Part shown: piece by piece, positions 15,637 to 25,898 of the stretch
Layout: each line of letters starts with the position of its first letter
How positions within the stretch are numbered: position 1 is the first letter of the stretch
Source: Sphaerisporangium aureirubrum
GTDB taxonomy: Bacteria; Actinomycetota; Actinomycetes; Streptosporangiales; Streptosporangiaceae
Direction of reading: 5' to 3'
Assembly: GCF_042658925.1 (NCBI RefSeq)
Contig: NZ_JBHSRF010000028.1
Span: 1 to 64,000 of the forward strand
DNA length: 64,000 nt
Notes under the pieces: model-generated
Told to the model about the DNA's origin: nothing
Databases searched by the model: none
The model's input: only the letters and a program-made list of their open reading frames with translations
Made by a program: the position numbers and the translations under genes

Positions 15637-16962
15637 TTGTCGATCACCGTCTTGAATTCCGCTCCCGTCGCCCGTCCGGCGAGCCACACCGCCACCGTGC
15701 GAAACGCCGCGGTTCCCGAGCAGACCCCCCACAGAGCGGTGCCGCCGGTGCTGGGGGCCGACCTGGAAGTGCCGGTCAAGGGCGGGCGGCTGGTGCGGTA
15801 CGCCAACCTCGACAACGCGGCCAGCGCGCCGTGTCTGGTGGCGGTGAACGACGCGGTCGCCGCGGCGCTCCCCGCCTACTCCAGCGTCCACCGGGGCGCG
15901 GGGTACGCCTCACAGCTCACCACCACGCGGTACGAGCAGGCCCGGCACACGGTGCGGGCCTTCGCGGGCGCCCGGGCCGGGGACGCGGTGGTGTTCACGC
16001 GCAACACCACCGACGCGGCCAATCTTCTGGCCCGCTCACTGCCCGAGGGCACCACGGTGGTCGTCTTCGACACCGAGCACCACGCGGCGCTGCTGCCATG
16101 GGGCGAGCCGGTGCGGCTGCCGGCCCCGGAGTTCCCCGGCACGGCGATCAGGGCGGCCGACGAGGCGCTGGCCGCCATCGACGGGCCCAAGCTCCTGGTC
16201 GTCACGGCCGCGTCCAACGTCACCGGCGAGCTGTGGCCGATCGCGGCGCTCGCGCACATCGCGCACCGGCACGGGGCGCGGATCTTCGTGGACGCCGCCC
16301 AGCTCGTCCCGCACCGGCCGCTCAACATCACCGCGCTGGACCTGGACTACGTGGCGTTCTCCGGGCACAAGCTTTACGCCCCGTTCGGCGCGGGCGCGCT
16401 GATCGGTCGCCCCGACTGGCTTTCGGCCGCCGAGCCGTACCTGCGCGGCGGCGGGGCGTCCGCCGCGGTGACCGTGGGCGCGCCGGGCGTGGTGGACACC
16501 GAGTGGAGCGCCGACCCCGAGCAGCGGCACGAGGCGGGCACCCCGAACGTCCTCGGCGCGATCGCGCTGGCCGCGGCCTGCGACGCGCTCACCGCCACCG
16601 GCTGGACGACGCTGATCGCGCACGAGGAGCGCCTGCTCGGCGTGCTTCGCGCGGGGCTGGCGCGGATCGAGGGCGTGCGCGAGCTGTCGCTGTGGGGGCC
16701 GGACCACCCGCGCGTCGGCATCGTTTCATTCATCGTCGAGGGCTGGACCGCCCGCGAGGTGGCCGAGGCGCTGTCGGCGGAGTACGGCATCGGCGTCCGG
16801 GACGGCAGATTCTGCGCGCATCCCCTGGTCGGGCACCTGCTCGGCGGCACCGGGCCCTGCGGCGAGTCCGGCGCGGTACGGGCGTCCATCGGGGCCGGCA
16901 CGACCGCCGAGCACGTCGACCGGCTGCTCACGGCGCTCTCGGATCTTGTCTCCCGGCGCTGA
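15637..16962 (+). CDS. Class V aminotransferase, cysteine desulfurase-like, SAM-riboswitch controlled
   Basis: This PLP enzyme of about 441 residues has the cofactor lysine in FSGHKLYAPFGAG, the VTAASNVTGELWP and FVDAAQLVPH cofactor blocks, and a C-terminal GIGVRDGRFCAHPLVGHLL. The last matches the active-site cysteine loop of SufS/CsdA desulfurases (RxGxxCAxP). The likely chemistry is sulfur removal from cysteine or a related thiol, in agreement with the SAM-IV riboswitch upstream, which marks sulfur or methionine genes. I chose TTG 15637 because AGGAGG (15625-15630) sits 6 bases before it. ATG 15616 is in frame but lacks a ribosome site. The frame open from 15475 includes the riboswitch and is rejected as start. 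The physiological substrate is unknown. Confidence 0.85.
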   Translation: MSITVLNSAPVARPASHTATVRNAAVPEQTPHRAVPPVLGADLEVPVKGGRLVRYANLDNAASAPCLVAVNDAVAAALPAYSSVHRGAGYASQLTTTRYEQARHTVRAFAGARAGDAVVFTRNTTDAANLLARSLPEGTTVVVFDTEHHAALLPWGEPVRLPAPEFPGTAIRAADEALAAIDGPKLLVVTAASNVTGELWPIAALAHIAHRHGARIFVDAAQLVPHRPLNITALDLDYVAFSGHKLYAPFGAGALIGRPDWLSAAEPYLRGGGASAAVTVGAPGVVDTEWSADPEQRHEAGTPNVLGAIALAAACDALTATGWTTLIAHEERLLGVLRAGLARIEGVRELSLWGPDHPRVGIVSFIVEGWTAREVAEALSAEYGIGVRDGRFCAHPLVGHLLGGTGPCGESGAVRASIGAGTTAEHVDRLLTALSDLVSRR

Positions 16963-16979
16963 CGTGACAGCATGAGGGT

Positions 16980-18155
16980 ATGACGGAACCTCCCGCCGGA
17001 GCCGCTCCCCGCACCGAACGCGTCGTGGGTCTCGGCACCGGGGCCAAGGAGCTCGCGACCGAGGACATGATCCTCAACATCGGGCCCCAGCACCCGTCGA
17101 CGCACGGCGTGCTGCGCCTGCGGCTCATCGTGGACGGCGAACGCATCGCCGCGGCCGAGCCGATCATCGGCTACATGCACCGCGGCGCGGAGAAGCTGTT
17201 CGAGGTGCGCGACTACCGCCAGATCATCGTGCTCGCCAACCGGCACGACTGGCTGTCGGCGTTCGCCAACGAGCTCGGCGTGGTGCTCGCCGTGGAGCGC
17301 ATGCTCGGCATGGAGGTTCCGATCCGCGCGGTGTGGGCCCGCACCCTGCTCGCCGAGCTGAACCGCGTCCTCAACCACCTGATGTTCCTCGGGTCCTATC
17401 CCCTGGAGCTCGGCGCGATCACGCCGGTGTTCTACGCGTTCCGCGAGCGGGAGACGTTGCAGGCCGTCATGGAGGAGATCTCCGGCGGGCGCATGCACTA
17501 CATGTTCAACCGGGTCGGCGGCCTGAAGGAGGACCTGCCGGAAGGCTGGCTGGACCGGACCACCCACGCGGTGGCCGAGGTGCGGCGACGGCTGCCGGAC
17601 ATCGAGCGGCTGATCCACGGCAACGAGATCTTCGTGGCCCGCACCCGCGGCGTCGGCGTGCTGGACCAGGCCACGATCCTGCAGTACGGCGTCAGCGGCC
17701 CCATCGCCCGCGCCTCCGGCGTGGACCTCGACCTGCGCCGCGACGAGCCGTACCTCGCCTACGACGAGCTTCCCGTCAAGGTGATCACCCGGTCGGCGGG
17801 CGACTGCCACTCACGCTTCGAGGTGCTGCTCGAACAGGCCAAGGTGTCGCTGGACCTCGCCGACGCGTGCGTCGCGCGGCTGCGCGAGCTGCCGCAGGGG
17901 CCGATCAACCAGCGGCTGCCCAAGGTGCTGAAGGTGCCCGAGGGCCACACCTACGCCTGGACCGAGTCGCCGCTCGGGCTGAACGGCTACTACCTGGTGT
18001 CCCGGGGCGAGAAGACACCGTGGCGGCTCAAGCTGCGCAGCGCGTCGTACAACAACGTGCAGGTGCTGCGGGAGATGCTGCCCGGCAACCTGATCGCCGA
18101 CATGGTGGCGATCCTCGGCTCGATGTTCTTCGTGGTCGGGGACATCGACAAATGA
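16980..18155 (+). CDS. Solitary NuoD-like 49-kDa subunit paralogue (NADH-quinone oxidoreductase subunit D)
   Basis: This 391-residue protein is complete in the Complex1_49kDa family: NIGPQHPSTHGVLRLRL, GYMHRGAEKLFE, FNRVGGLKEDLPEGW, DCHSRFEVLLEQ. No other nuo gene is nearby, so this is a second, free-standing NuoD like the nuoD2 genes of Streptomyces. Aligned to bovine NDUFS2, the quinone-site tyrosine in RLDY becomes tryptophan (NRHDWLSAF, about residue 90), while the GPQHP histidine is kept. The methylated arginine of NDUFS2 is conserved (MHRG, Arg68). It may serve a specialised complex or be non-catalytic. It follows the desulfurase-like gene by 17 bases, so it may also be under SAM-IV control. 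Confidence 0.88.
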   Translation: MTEPPAGAAPRTERVVGLGTGAKELATEDMILNIGPQHPSTHGVLRLRLIVDGERIAAAEPIIGYMHRGAEKLFEVRDYRQIIVLANRHDWLSAFANELGVVLAVERMLGMEVPIRAVWARTLLAELNRVLNHLMFLGSYPLELGAITPVFYAFRERETLQAVMEEISGGRMHYMFNRVGGLKEDLPEGWLDRTTHAVAEVRRRLPDIERLIHGNEIFVARTRGVGVLDQATILQYGVSGPIARASGVDLDLRRDEPYLAYDELPVKVITRSAGDCHSRFEVLLEQAKVSLDLADACVARLRELPQGPINQRLPKVLKVPEGHTYAWTESPLGLNGYYLVSRGEKTPWRLKLRSASYNNVQVLREMLPGNLIADMVAILGSMFFVVGDIDK

Positions 18156-18267
18156 CCCGCCGAAGGACTGTCCGAAAGAATTTCCGGCGGGGCGTTTAAT
18201 CGCCGCGCTCCGGTGCAGAACACCCCGTGCGTGAAGGGACAGGGTGAAGATCAGGGTGGCTCCATGC

Positions 18268-18297
18268 GCGGGGGCCCGGCCGGCGCCGGGCCCCCGC
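18268..18297. terminator. Bidirectional hairpin between nuoD-like and DUF3180 genes
   Basis: A 13-bp perfect GC-rich stem with a 4-base loop lies between two convergent genes. There is no T-run on either side, so termination efficiency is uncertain. Confidence 0.5.
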
Positions 18298-18310
18298 GTC
18301 TCGTCCGGGG

Positions 18311-18766
18311 TCAGGGACGCGGCTCGTCGTCGGGCGTCTTCGGCACCCGGCAGCAGTGCTCCAGGAACAGGGCGGCGCAGACGAGCACCACGCAGGCGAC
18401 CAGCGAGCCGCCGGCCAGGAAGAAGTCGCGGCGCGGGGTGTCCTGGTCCAGCAGCGGCAGGACGTGCAGGACGAAGCCCGCGAAGATGCCGGCGCACACC
18501 GCGCCGACGTGCGCGGACGCCTTGGCCAGGGCCGCGAGCCTCGCCACGGCGAGCGGCTCCACGGGTTTGGTGCCGGGGTCGCGCCTGATGCGCGCCCGGG
18601 TCATGTACCCGCTGAACGCCTCGCCGAGCGCCAGCAGCAGCACGGTGGGGATGGCCGTCCACGGGACGGTGGGCAGGTCGGAGTAGACCTGCTGCAGGAC
18701 CACCCAGGTCAGGGCGGCGACGATGGCCAGCAGCAGGACGAGCACGCCGGGACGGCTCGGTGTCAC
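18311..18766 (-). CDS. DUF3180 membrane protein
   Basis: This 151-residue protein has four hydrophobic segments (about residues 7-26, 37-55, 83-106, 117-137) and a short acidic C-terminal tail. Family members sit immediately downstream of folK in most actinobacteria and have no known function. GTG 18764-18766 has GAGGAGGGG upstream. Gene order (folE-folP-folB-folK-DUF3180) supports the assignment. Confidence 0.85.
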   Translation of the reverse strand: MTPSRPGVLVLLLAIVAALTWVVLQQVYSDLPTVPWTAIPTVLLLALGEAFSGYMTRARIRRDPGTKPVEPLAVARLAALAKASAHVGAVCAGIFAGFVLHVLPLLDQDTPRRDFFLAGGSLVACVVLVCAALFLEHCCRVPKTPDDEPRP

Positions 18767-18848
18767 CCGCCCCTCCTCTCTCTTGTCACCCCGGTCTCTG
18801 TCGTCACACCGCCGGGCGCCGTGACGGCGCCCGGCGGGGACGGCCGGG

Positions 18849-19355
18849 TCAGTCCGGGGGTTGCAGCGCCAGGTCGGGGCGCAACCACACGCCCTTCTGG
18901 TCCAGGCCGCTCAGCATGCCGGCCACCGAACCGCGGCCGGGGAGCACCGCCTCGCGATCGATCTGGGCCCACGGCACCAGGACGAACGCGCGCTCGTGCG
19001 CCAGGGGATGCGGCAGGGTGAGCTCGGGATCGTCCGACATCAGATCGCCAACCATGATCACGTCGACGTCGAGGGTGCGGGGGCCCCACGGCTCCTCGCG
19101 CACCCGGCCGAAGGCGCTCTCCACGCTGAGCGACCGCTCCAGGATCGCCCGCGGGCCGAGCGTCATCGTGCGGCCGACGACCACGGCGTTGAAGTAGTTG
19201 CGCTGATCGGGCGGACCGCCCACCGGCTCGGTCTCGTACACCGGGGACACCGCCACGAAATCGAGGCCGGGCGCGTCGAACAACGCGTCGACGGCGCCCT
19301 GCAGGGTCTCGAAACGGTGACCGACGTTGCTGCCGAGCGCCAGCACGACCTTCAT
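18849..19355 (-). CDS. folK: 2-amino-4-hydroxy-6-hydroxymethyldihydropteridine pyrophosphokinase
   Basis: This 168-residue HPPK transfers pyrophosphate from ATP to the pterin in folate synthesis. Motifs: VLALGSNVGHRFETLQGAVD, SPVYETEPVGGPPDQRNYFN, and WGPRTLDVDVIMVGD with the magnesium-binding DVD; also LPHPLAHERAFVLVPW. The start is ATG 19353-19355 with GGAGGCGGG upstream. The start overlaps the folB stop codon (ATGA), so the two are translationally coupled. A longer open frame upstream is the shadow of folB. Confidence 0.96.
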   Translation of the reverse strand: MKVVLALGSNVGHRFETLQGAVDALFDAPGLDFVAVSPVYETEPVGGPPDQRNYFNAVVVGRTMTLGPRAILERSLSVESAFGRVREEPWGPRTLDVDVIMVGDLMSDDPELTLPHPLAHERAFVLVPWAQIDREAVLPGRGSVAGMLSGLDQKGVWLRPDLALQPPD

Positions 19356-19729
19356 TCCCGCCTCCTCCTCACAGTCACGATGACGTCGCCGAACGGGACA
19401 GGGACCGGCGCGGCGGGCTTGTGCACGGCGACCTCGACCTCGTCGACGAGCTCGTCGGCGAGGCAGGCCGCCGCCAGGCGGTGCGCCAGGGTCTCGATGA
19501 GGTTCACCGGCTCGCCCTCGACGATGCGGGCCAGCCGCACGGCCAGCTCGCCGTAGTCGACGGTCTTGGCGAGGTCGTCGCTCACCGCCGCGGGCGCGGT
19601 GTCCAGGAACAGCGTGACGTCCACCACGAACTCCTGCCCGAGTTCGCGCTCGGCAGGCAGGCAACCGTGCCTTCCCCGGGCCCTGAGCCCCGCCAGCCGC
19701 ACGGTGTCGGCGCTCGTCCCCCGGGTCAT
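19352..19729 (-). CDS. folB: Dihydroneopterin aldolase
   Basis: This 125-residue enzyme converts dihydroneopterin to hydroxymethyldihydropterin. The order of strands and helices is typical: VRLAGLRARGRHGCLPAERE with the active-site Glu of the family, VDYGELAVRLARIVEG, NLIETLAHRLAAACL with the catalytic region, and VHKPAAPVPVPFGDVIVTV with the conserved Lys. It overlaps both neighbours by ATGA junctions (NTF2-like gene upstream, folK downstream). Confidence 0.95.
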   Translation of the reverse strand: MTRGTSADTVRLAGLRARGRHGCLPAERELGQEFVVDVTLFLDTAPAAVSDDLAKTVDYGELAVRLARIVEGEPVNLIETLAHRLAAACLADELVDEVEVAVHKPAAPVPVPFGDVIVTVRRRRE

Positions 19730-20163
19730 TCCTCTGACTCCTCCTCGTCGTCGTCACCCTGCAGGACCGGGGATCCGTGGTGGAACCAGAGCTTCCAGCC
19801 GGCGGGGGTGCGGACGAAGGTGTTGGTGGCCACCACGCGGCCCGCCGCGAAGGTGGCGTCCTCGGTGTCGGCGGCGGTCAGGATGTTCTCGGCGCAGGTG
19901 ACCACGGCGACGTCGCCCAGGACGGTCGTGCGCACGTCGGTCAGCACGAACTGGATGTACGGCGTGTTGGCCATGATCAGCGCCCAGGAGCGCAGCACCT
20001 CGGCCCGGCCGGTGAGCATGGGCCAGCCGGGGTGCACGCACATCGCCACCCGGCCCGTTTGGTCCTCGGCCCAGATGTCGGTCATCTTGTCGAGGTCGCC
20101 GCTCTCGATCGAGGTGTAGAACGCCTCGTTGAGCTTCTCGATCTCGGCAGCGGTGGCGCTCAT
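19726..20163 (-). CDS. NTF2-like / SnoaL-type protein inside the folate operon
   Basis: This 145-residue cone-fold protein (MSATAAEIEKLNEAFYTSIE, then the WAEDQTGRVAMCVHPGWPML and VLGDVAVVTCAEN strands) ends in an acidic DDDEEESEE tail. The NTF2-like fold is clear, but the activity is not; such proteins can be isomerases, hydrolases or ligand carriers. It is inserted between folP and folB with ATGA overlaps on both sides, so it is made in step with the folate enzymes. The same insertion is common in actinobacterial fol operons. Confidence 0.87.
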   Translation of the reverse strand: MSATAAEIEKLNEAFYTSIESGDLDKMTDIWAEDQTGRVAMCVHPGWPMLTGRAEVLRSWALIMANTPYIQFVLTDVRTTVLGDVAVVTCAENILTAADTEDATFAAGRVVATNTFVRTPAGWKLWFHHGSPVLQGDDDEEESEE

Positions 20164-21017
20164 CGGGCTCCCTCCCCGGTGTGCCAGGCGGCGGCGACCC
20201 GCACCGCGTCGGCGTTCGGCCGCACGTGATGGACGCGCACGCACCAGGCCCCGGCGTGGGCGGCCAGCGCGGTCACCGCGAGTGTGGCGTCGTCGCAGCC
20301 GCTGAACGGCCTCGGGGCGCCGTCCGGGCCGGCCAGCAGCCTGCCGAGGAAGCGCTTGCGGGAGGCGCCGACGATGACGGGGTGGCCGAGTTCGTTCAGC
20401 CTGCCTAGCGCGGCGAGCAGTGTCCAGTTGTGCTCGGGGCGCTTGGCGAAGCCCAGCCCGGGGTCCAGGATGATCTGCTGCTCGGCGACGCCCTCGGCGA
20501 GTACCGAGTCGACCCGTTTGCGTAGCTCTTCGGAGACCTCGGTGACGACGTCGGCGTAGACGGCGCGGGCCTCCATGTCCTGGCTGTGGCCGCGCCAGTG
20601 CATCACGACGTACGGAACGCCGGCGGCGGCGACCACGCGGGGCATCGCCGGGTCGGCCAGGCCCCCGCTGACGTCGTTGACGAGCGCGGCGCCCGCGCCC
20701 ACGGCGGCCTCGGCGACCTCGGCGCGCATGGTGTCGACGCTGACGGTCACACCCTCCTGGACGAGGGCGCGGATCACCGGCTCGACCCGGCGCAGCTCCT
20801 CGGGCAGGGACACCCGGGCGGCGCCCGGGCGGGTGGACTCGCCGCCCACGTCGACGATGTCGGCGCCCTGTTCGACCAGGTCGAGGCCGTGGCGCACCGC
20901 GACCTCGGGGTCGAACCACTCGCCGCCGTCGGAGAAGGAGTCGGGGGTGACGTTGACCACGCCCATGACGAGGCAGCGCCCTCGCTCGGGCAGCCCAGGC
21001 ACCGTCCATGTGGTCAT
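20160..21017 (-). CDS. folP: Dihydropteroate synthase
   Basis: This 285-residue TIM-barrel enzyme condenses p-aminobenzoate with the pterin pyrophosphate and is the sulfonamide target. Motifs: VMGVVNVTPDSFSDGGEW, DIVDVGGESTRPGA, ALVNDVSGG, IILDPGLGFAKRPEHN, VGASRKRFLG, and the C-terminal RVHHV. ATG 21015-21017 is the start at which homology begins; the longer frame adds 26 unrelated residues. The ribosome site is weak, and folE ends about 150 bases upstream. It overlaps the NTF2-like gene by ATGA. Confidence 0.95.
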   Translation of the reverse strand: MTTWTVPGLPERGRCLVMGVVNVTPDSFSDGGEWFDPEVAVRHGLDLVEQGADIVDVGGESTRPGAARVSLPEELRRVEPVIRALVQEGVTVSVDTMRAEVAEAAVGAGAALVNDVSGGLADPAMPRVVAAAGVPYVVMHWRGHSQDMEARAVYADVVTEVSEELRKRVDSVLAEGVAEQQIILDPGLGFAKRPEHNWTLLAALGRLNELGHPVIVGASRKRFLGRLLAGPDGAPRPFSGCDDATLAVTALAAHAGAWCVRVHHVRPNADAVRVAAAWHTGEGAR

Positions 21018-21167
21018 GGCGTCCAGCCTAGGTGGTTCCCGAGGGCGAACCACGCCGTGGGTCCGCCTTGTGGATAACGAATCGGCGCGCACCACGCCCC
21101 GTCCGGGGCGCCGGTCGTGCGGCGCCGGGGCGGGGGGTGGTGGGGCCGTCGTACGGTGACCGCCGGG

Positions 21168-21752
21168 TCAGCGGCGGCCGAGGATCAGAGCCATGGCCTC
21201 GGCGCGGGTCTTCTCGCTGTCGCGGAAGTCGCCGCGGACCGCAGAGGTGATGGTCTTGGCGCCGGGCTTGCGCACCCCGCGCATGGTCATGCACAGGTGC
21301 TCGGCCTCGATCACGACGATCACCCCGCGCGGCGCCAGCACGCCCATCAGCGCGTCGGCGATCTGCGACGTCATGCGCTCCTGGACCTGCGGGCGCCTGG
21401 CGTAGACGTCCACCAGCCTGGCCAGCTTGGACAGGCCGGTTATCTGCCCTTTTTCGTTCGGCACGTAGCCGACGTGGGCCACGCCGTGGAACGGCACCAG
21501 GTGGTGCTCGCAGGTGGAGAACACCTCGATGTCCTTCACGAGCACCATCTCGTCGTGGTCGGCGTCGAAGATCGTCGTCAGGACGTCCTCGGGTGTCTGG
21601 CCGAGACCGGCGAACTGCTCGGCGTAGGCGCGGGCCACCCGGGCGGGGGTGTCGAGAAGGCCGTCCCGGTCGGGATTCTCACCGATGGCGATGAGAATCT
21701 CGCGGACGGCCTTCTCGATCCGCTCGGAGTCGACCTTGAGCGGCTCGCTCAC
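21168..21752 (-). CDS. folE: GTP cyclohydrolase I
   Basis: This 194-residue FolE opens GTP to dihydroneopterin triphosphate. It has the zinc ligands and active site in VFSTCEHHLVPFHGVAHVGY and HLCMTMRGVRKPGAKTITSA, plus GLSKLARLVDVYARRPQVQE. The length is normal for the short bacterial form. GTG 21750-21752 lies 3 bases after the ftsH stop codon, with GAGG in the ftsH tail as ribosome site. Coupling to ftsH is the conserved actinobacterial arrangement. Confidence 0.96.
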   Translation of the reverse strand: MSEPLKVDSERIEKAVREILIAIGENPDRDGLLDTPARVARAYAEQFAGLGQTPEDVLTTIFDADHDEMVLVKDIEVFSTCEHHLVPFHGVAHVGYVPNEKGQITGLSKLARLVDVYARRPQVQERMTSQIADALMGVLAPRGVIVVIEAEHLCMTMRGVRKPGAKTITSAVRGDFRDSEKTRAEAMALILGRR

Positions 21753-21755
21753 GCG

Positions 21756-23771
<2,016 letters not shown>

Positions 23772-23901
23772 CCGATGCGGAACCCCTGCGGGCCCGTCCC
23801 TTCCCTCAGCAAGGCCTGGCCCCGGGCGAACCCGGGGGTCGCGGCATCCCTAACCGCTCCCTTTCGAAATCCCAGAGAGCGGCAGCTCCCTGCGAGATCA
23901 G

Positions 23902-23931
23902 AAGGTACACCGGGCCGCGGCGCAGGGTCAC
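23902..23931 (-). promoter_or_regulatory. Candidate ftsH promoter
   Basis: On the minus strand, GTGACC (23931-23926) is followed after 18 bases by TACCTT (23907-23902). Placement about 135 bases ahead of ftsH is reasonable. The boxes are only moderate matches. Confidence 0.3.
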
Positions 23932-24049
23932 TGCACCGGCGACACCGGCTTTGTCCTACCAACGTACGCCAGGCGGTCCGGTGTTCCCCACGAGGAGCCG
24001 GAAAAACGGAGCATCGCCCCAGTTGGCGAATGCTCGCTTCGCTCAGGGC

Positions 24050-24607
24050 TTACTCCGGGCTGTAGACATGACGGGCCAGGGTGCCGATGAAGGGAAGATT
24101 GCGGAACCGCTCGGCGTAGTCGAGGCCGTACCCGATCACGAATTCGTTGGGGATGTCGAAACCCACATATTTCACATCGATTGGCACCTTTACCGCTTCC
24201 GGCTTGCGGAGCAGGGTGCAGATCTCCACGGAGGCGGGGCGGCGCGACTCCAGGTTGTGGATCAACCACGACAGGGTCAGGCCCGAGTCGATGATGTCCT
24301 CCACGACCAGGACGTGGCGGTCGGCGATGTCGGTGTCGAGGTCCTTGAGCGTGCGCACCACGCCCGAGGACTTGGTGCCCGCGCCGTACGACGACACGGC
24401 CATCCAGTCCATCTGCACCTCGATGTGCAGTGAACGGGCCAGATCCGCCATGATCATGACCGCGCCCTTGAGGACACCGACGATCAGGAGGTTCTTGCCC
24501 GCGTAGTCCGCGTCGATCTTCCCGGCGAGCTCCTTGATCTTCGTCTGGAGTTCTTCCTCGGAGATGAGGACCTTTTCGAGGTCCATGCCCATGTCGGCTG
24601 CGTCCAC
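24050..24607 (-). CDS. hpt: Hypoxanthine (guanine) phosphoribosyltransferase
   Basis: This 185-residue type I phosphoribosyltransferase has the PRPP motif HVLVVEDIIDSGLTLSWLI, the flexible-loop region WMAVSSYGAGTKSSGVVR, and the purine-specificity end KYVGFDIPNEFVIGYGLDY. It salvages hypoxanthine and guanine. GTG 24605-24607 has GAAGGA 9 bases upstream; two in-frame ATGs within the first 8 codons are alternatives. It lies 13 bases downstream of tilS on the same strand, the conserved tilS-hpt-ftsH order. Confidence 0.95.
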   Translation of the reverse strand: MDAADMGMDLEKVLISEEELQTKIKELAGKIDADYAGKNLLIVGVLKGAVMIMADLARSLHIEVQMDWMAVSSYGAGTKSSGVVRTLKDLDTDIADRHVLVVEDIIDSGLTLSWLIHNLESRRPASVEICTLLRKPEAVKVPIDVKYVGFDIPNEFVIGYGLDYAERFRNLPFIGTLARHVYSPE

Positions 24608-24620
24608 CAGGGGTTTTCCT

Positions 24621-25598
24621 TCACGAGACGGTGCTGGCGAATATCAGGGTGCCATACCGCCTGACCACCCCGACCCCCCCGGGTAGCTCCACCAGCCGCT
24701 GCCCCCTCCACTCGGTGACCAGCCGCTCGACCTGCTCGACGTGCACGGCCCCCAGCGCGGACGCCGCCGCCCCCGCCGCCAGCGCCGCCCGGAGGATCAC
24801 CCTCCTGCGGATCGCCGCGGGCAGGTCCCGCAGCGTCTCCACCCGCAGCCCCTCCCCCAGCTCGCGCACCTGCGCGTAGACCTCGTCCGCCCAGACGTCC
24901 AGCGCGTCCGCGTCGTCCCGGCACAACCCCGCCGTCCGCGCCAGCGCCTCGGTGACCCCTGGTCCCAGGGCCTGCTCCATGGCCGGAAGCACGTCATGCC
25001 TGACCCGCACGCGGGTGTACGCGGGGTCCTCGTTGTGGGGATCGTCCCAAGGCTTGAGCCCCAGCGCGTCACACGCGGCCCTGGTGGCCTCTCGCGTGAT
25101 CTTCAGCAGGGGCCGCCGGTAGACCCCGAACCCAGCGGGCATCCCCGCCAGGGACCTCGTCCCACTCCCCCTGGCCAGCCGCATCAGCACGGTCTCCGCC
25201 TGATCGTTCAAGGTGTGCCCCAGCAACACCACATGGGCCCCGAGCCTCTCCGCCGCCTCGTCGAGGGCCCCATACCTGGCACTCCTCGCCGCCGCCTCCG
25301 GCCCCCCCTCCCCCCCGACCACCACGGTGAGCACCTCGGCCGGCGCCAACCCCAGCCTGTCGCCCAGCTCCGCGACCTGCCGTGCCCGTTCCGCCGACCC
25401 TTCCTGCAACCCATGGTCCACACTCAGCAGCCCGCCTCGCACCCCCATCCGCGGCGCCACGAACCCAAGACACGCCGCCAGCGCGAGCGAGTCACCCCCG
25501 CCACTGCACGCGACGAGCACAAGGGCATCTCGCGGCACCCCGTCAAGCGCCAGCCGTACAGCCCGTCGAATCTCCGCGACTGCGGGATGCGGTCCCAT
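24621..25598 (-). CDS. tilS: tRNA(Ile)-lysidine synthase
   Basis: This 325-residue TilS converts the CAU anticodon wobble C of tRNA-Ile2 to lysidine so that it reads AUA. The P-loop is VLVACSGGGDSLALAACL (SGGxDS). Also seen are LLSVDHGLQEGSAERARQVA, LLGHTLNDQAETVLMRLARG and YRRPLLKITREATRAACDAL. The C-terminal part is the short actinobacterial version. ATG 25596-25598 is where homology begins; a G-run just before it may act as ribosome site. The 34-residue upstream extension of the open frame is Gly/Val-rich noise. Confidence 0.94.
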   Translation of the reverse strand: MGPHPAVAEIRRAVRLALDGVPRDALVLVACSGGGDSLALAACLGFVAPRMGVRGGLLSVDHGLQEGSAERARQVAELGDRLGLAPAEVLTVVVGGEGGPEAAARSARYGALDEAAERLGAHVVLLGHTLNDQAETVLMRLARGSGTRSLAGMPAGFGVYRRPLLKITREATRAACDALGLKPWDDPHNEDPAYTRVRVRHDVLPAMEQALGPGVTEALARTAGLCRDDADALDVWADEVYAQVRELGEGLRVETLRDLPAAIRRRVILRAALAAGAAASALGAVHVEQVERLVTEWRGQRLVELPGGVGVVRRYGTLIFASTVS

Positions 25599-25697
25599 CC
25601 CCCCAGTGTCCTGCCACCCACCCCCCAAGCCACCGCCCACCCGCCATACGACGACCCCGACTTCACCCGGTTCCCGCCACCCCATGAGGGTTTCGTA

Positions 25698-25769
25698 CAT
25701 CGGCGCCGCGACGGCGGGACGTTGTACGGCGAACCCATCGCCGCCGTACGGCGCCCGGCCCGGCGTGTC
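25698..25769 (+). repeat. Dispersed ~75-bp repeat, copy A
   Basis: The copy reads CGGCGCCGCGACGGCGGGA, then GTACGGCGAA, then GCCGCCGTACGGCG, and ends CCGGCGTGT. It shares this order with copy B (26469-26539, same strand) and copy C (26748-26820, opposite strand). Each contains self-complementary GTACGGCG/CGCCGTAC stretches that could fold. Confidence 0.75.
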
Positions 25770-25898
25770 TTCTGGCCGGCCGTTCCATGTAGGTGTCTGG
25801 TCGGGGACCGCCGTTGGCTGGTCGTGAATGGACTGGGAAACCTACTCGGGTTGGGGTGATCTTGGCCCACCCCTTGTCGTTCACAAGCTTGGCCACCA

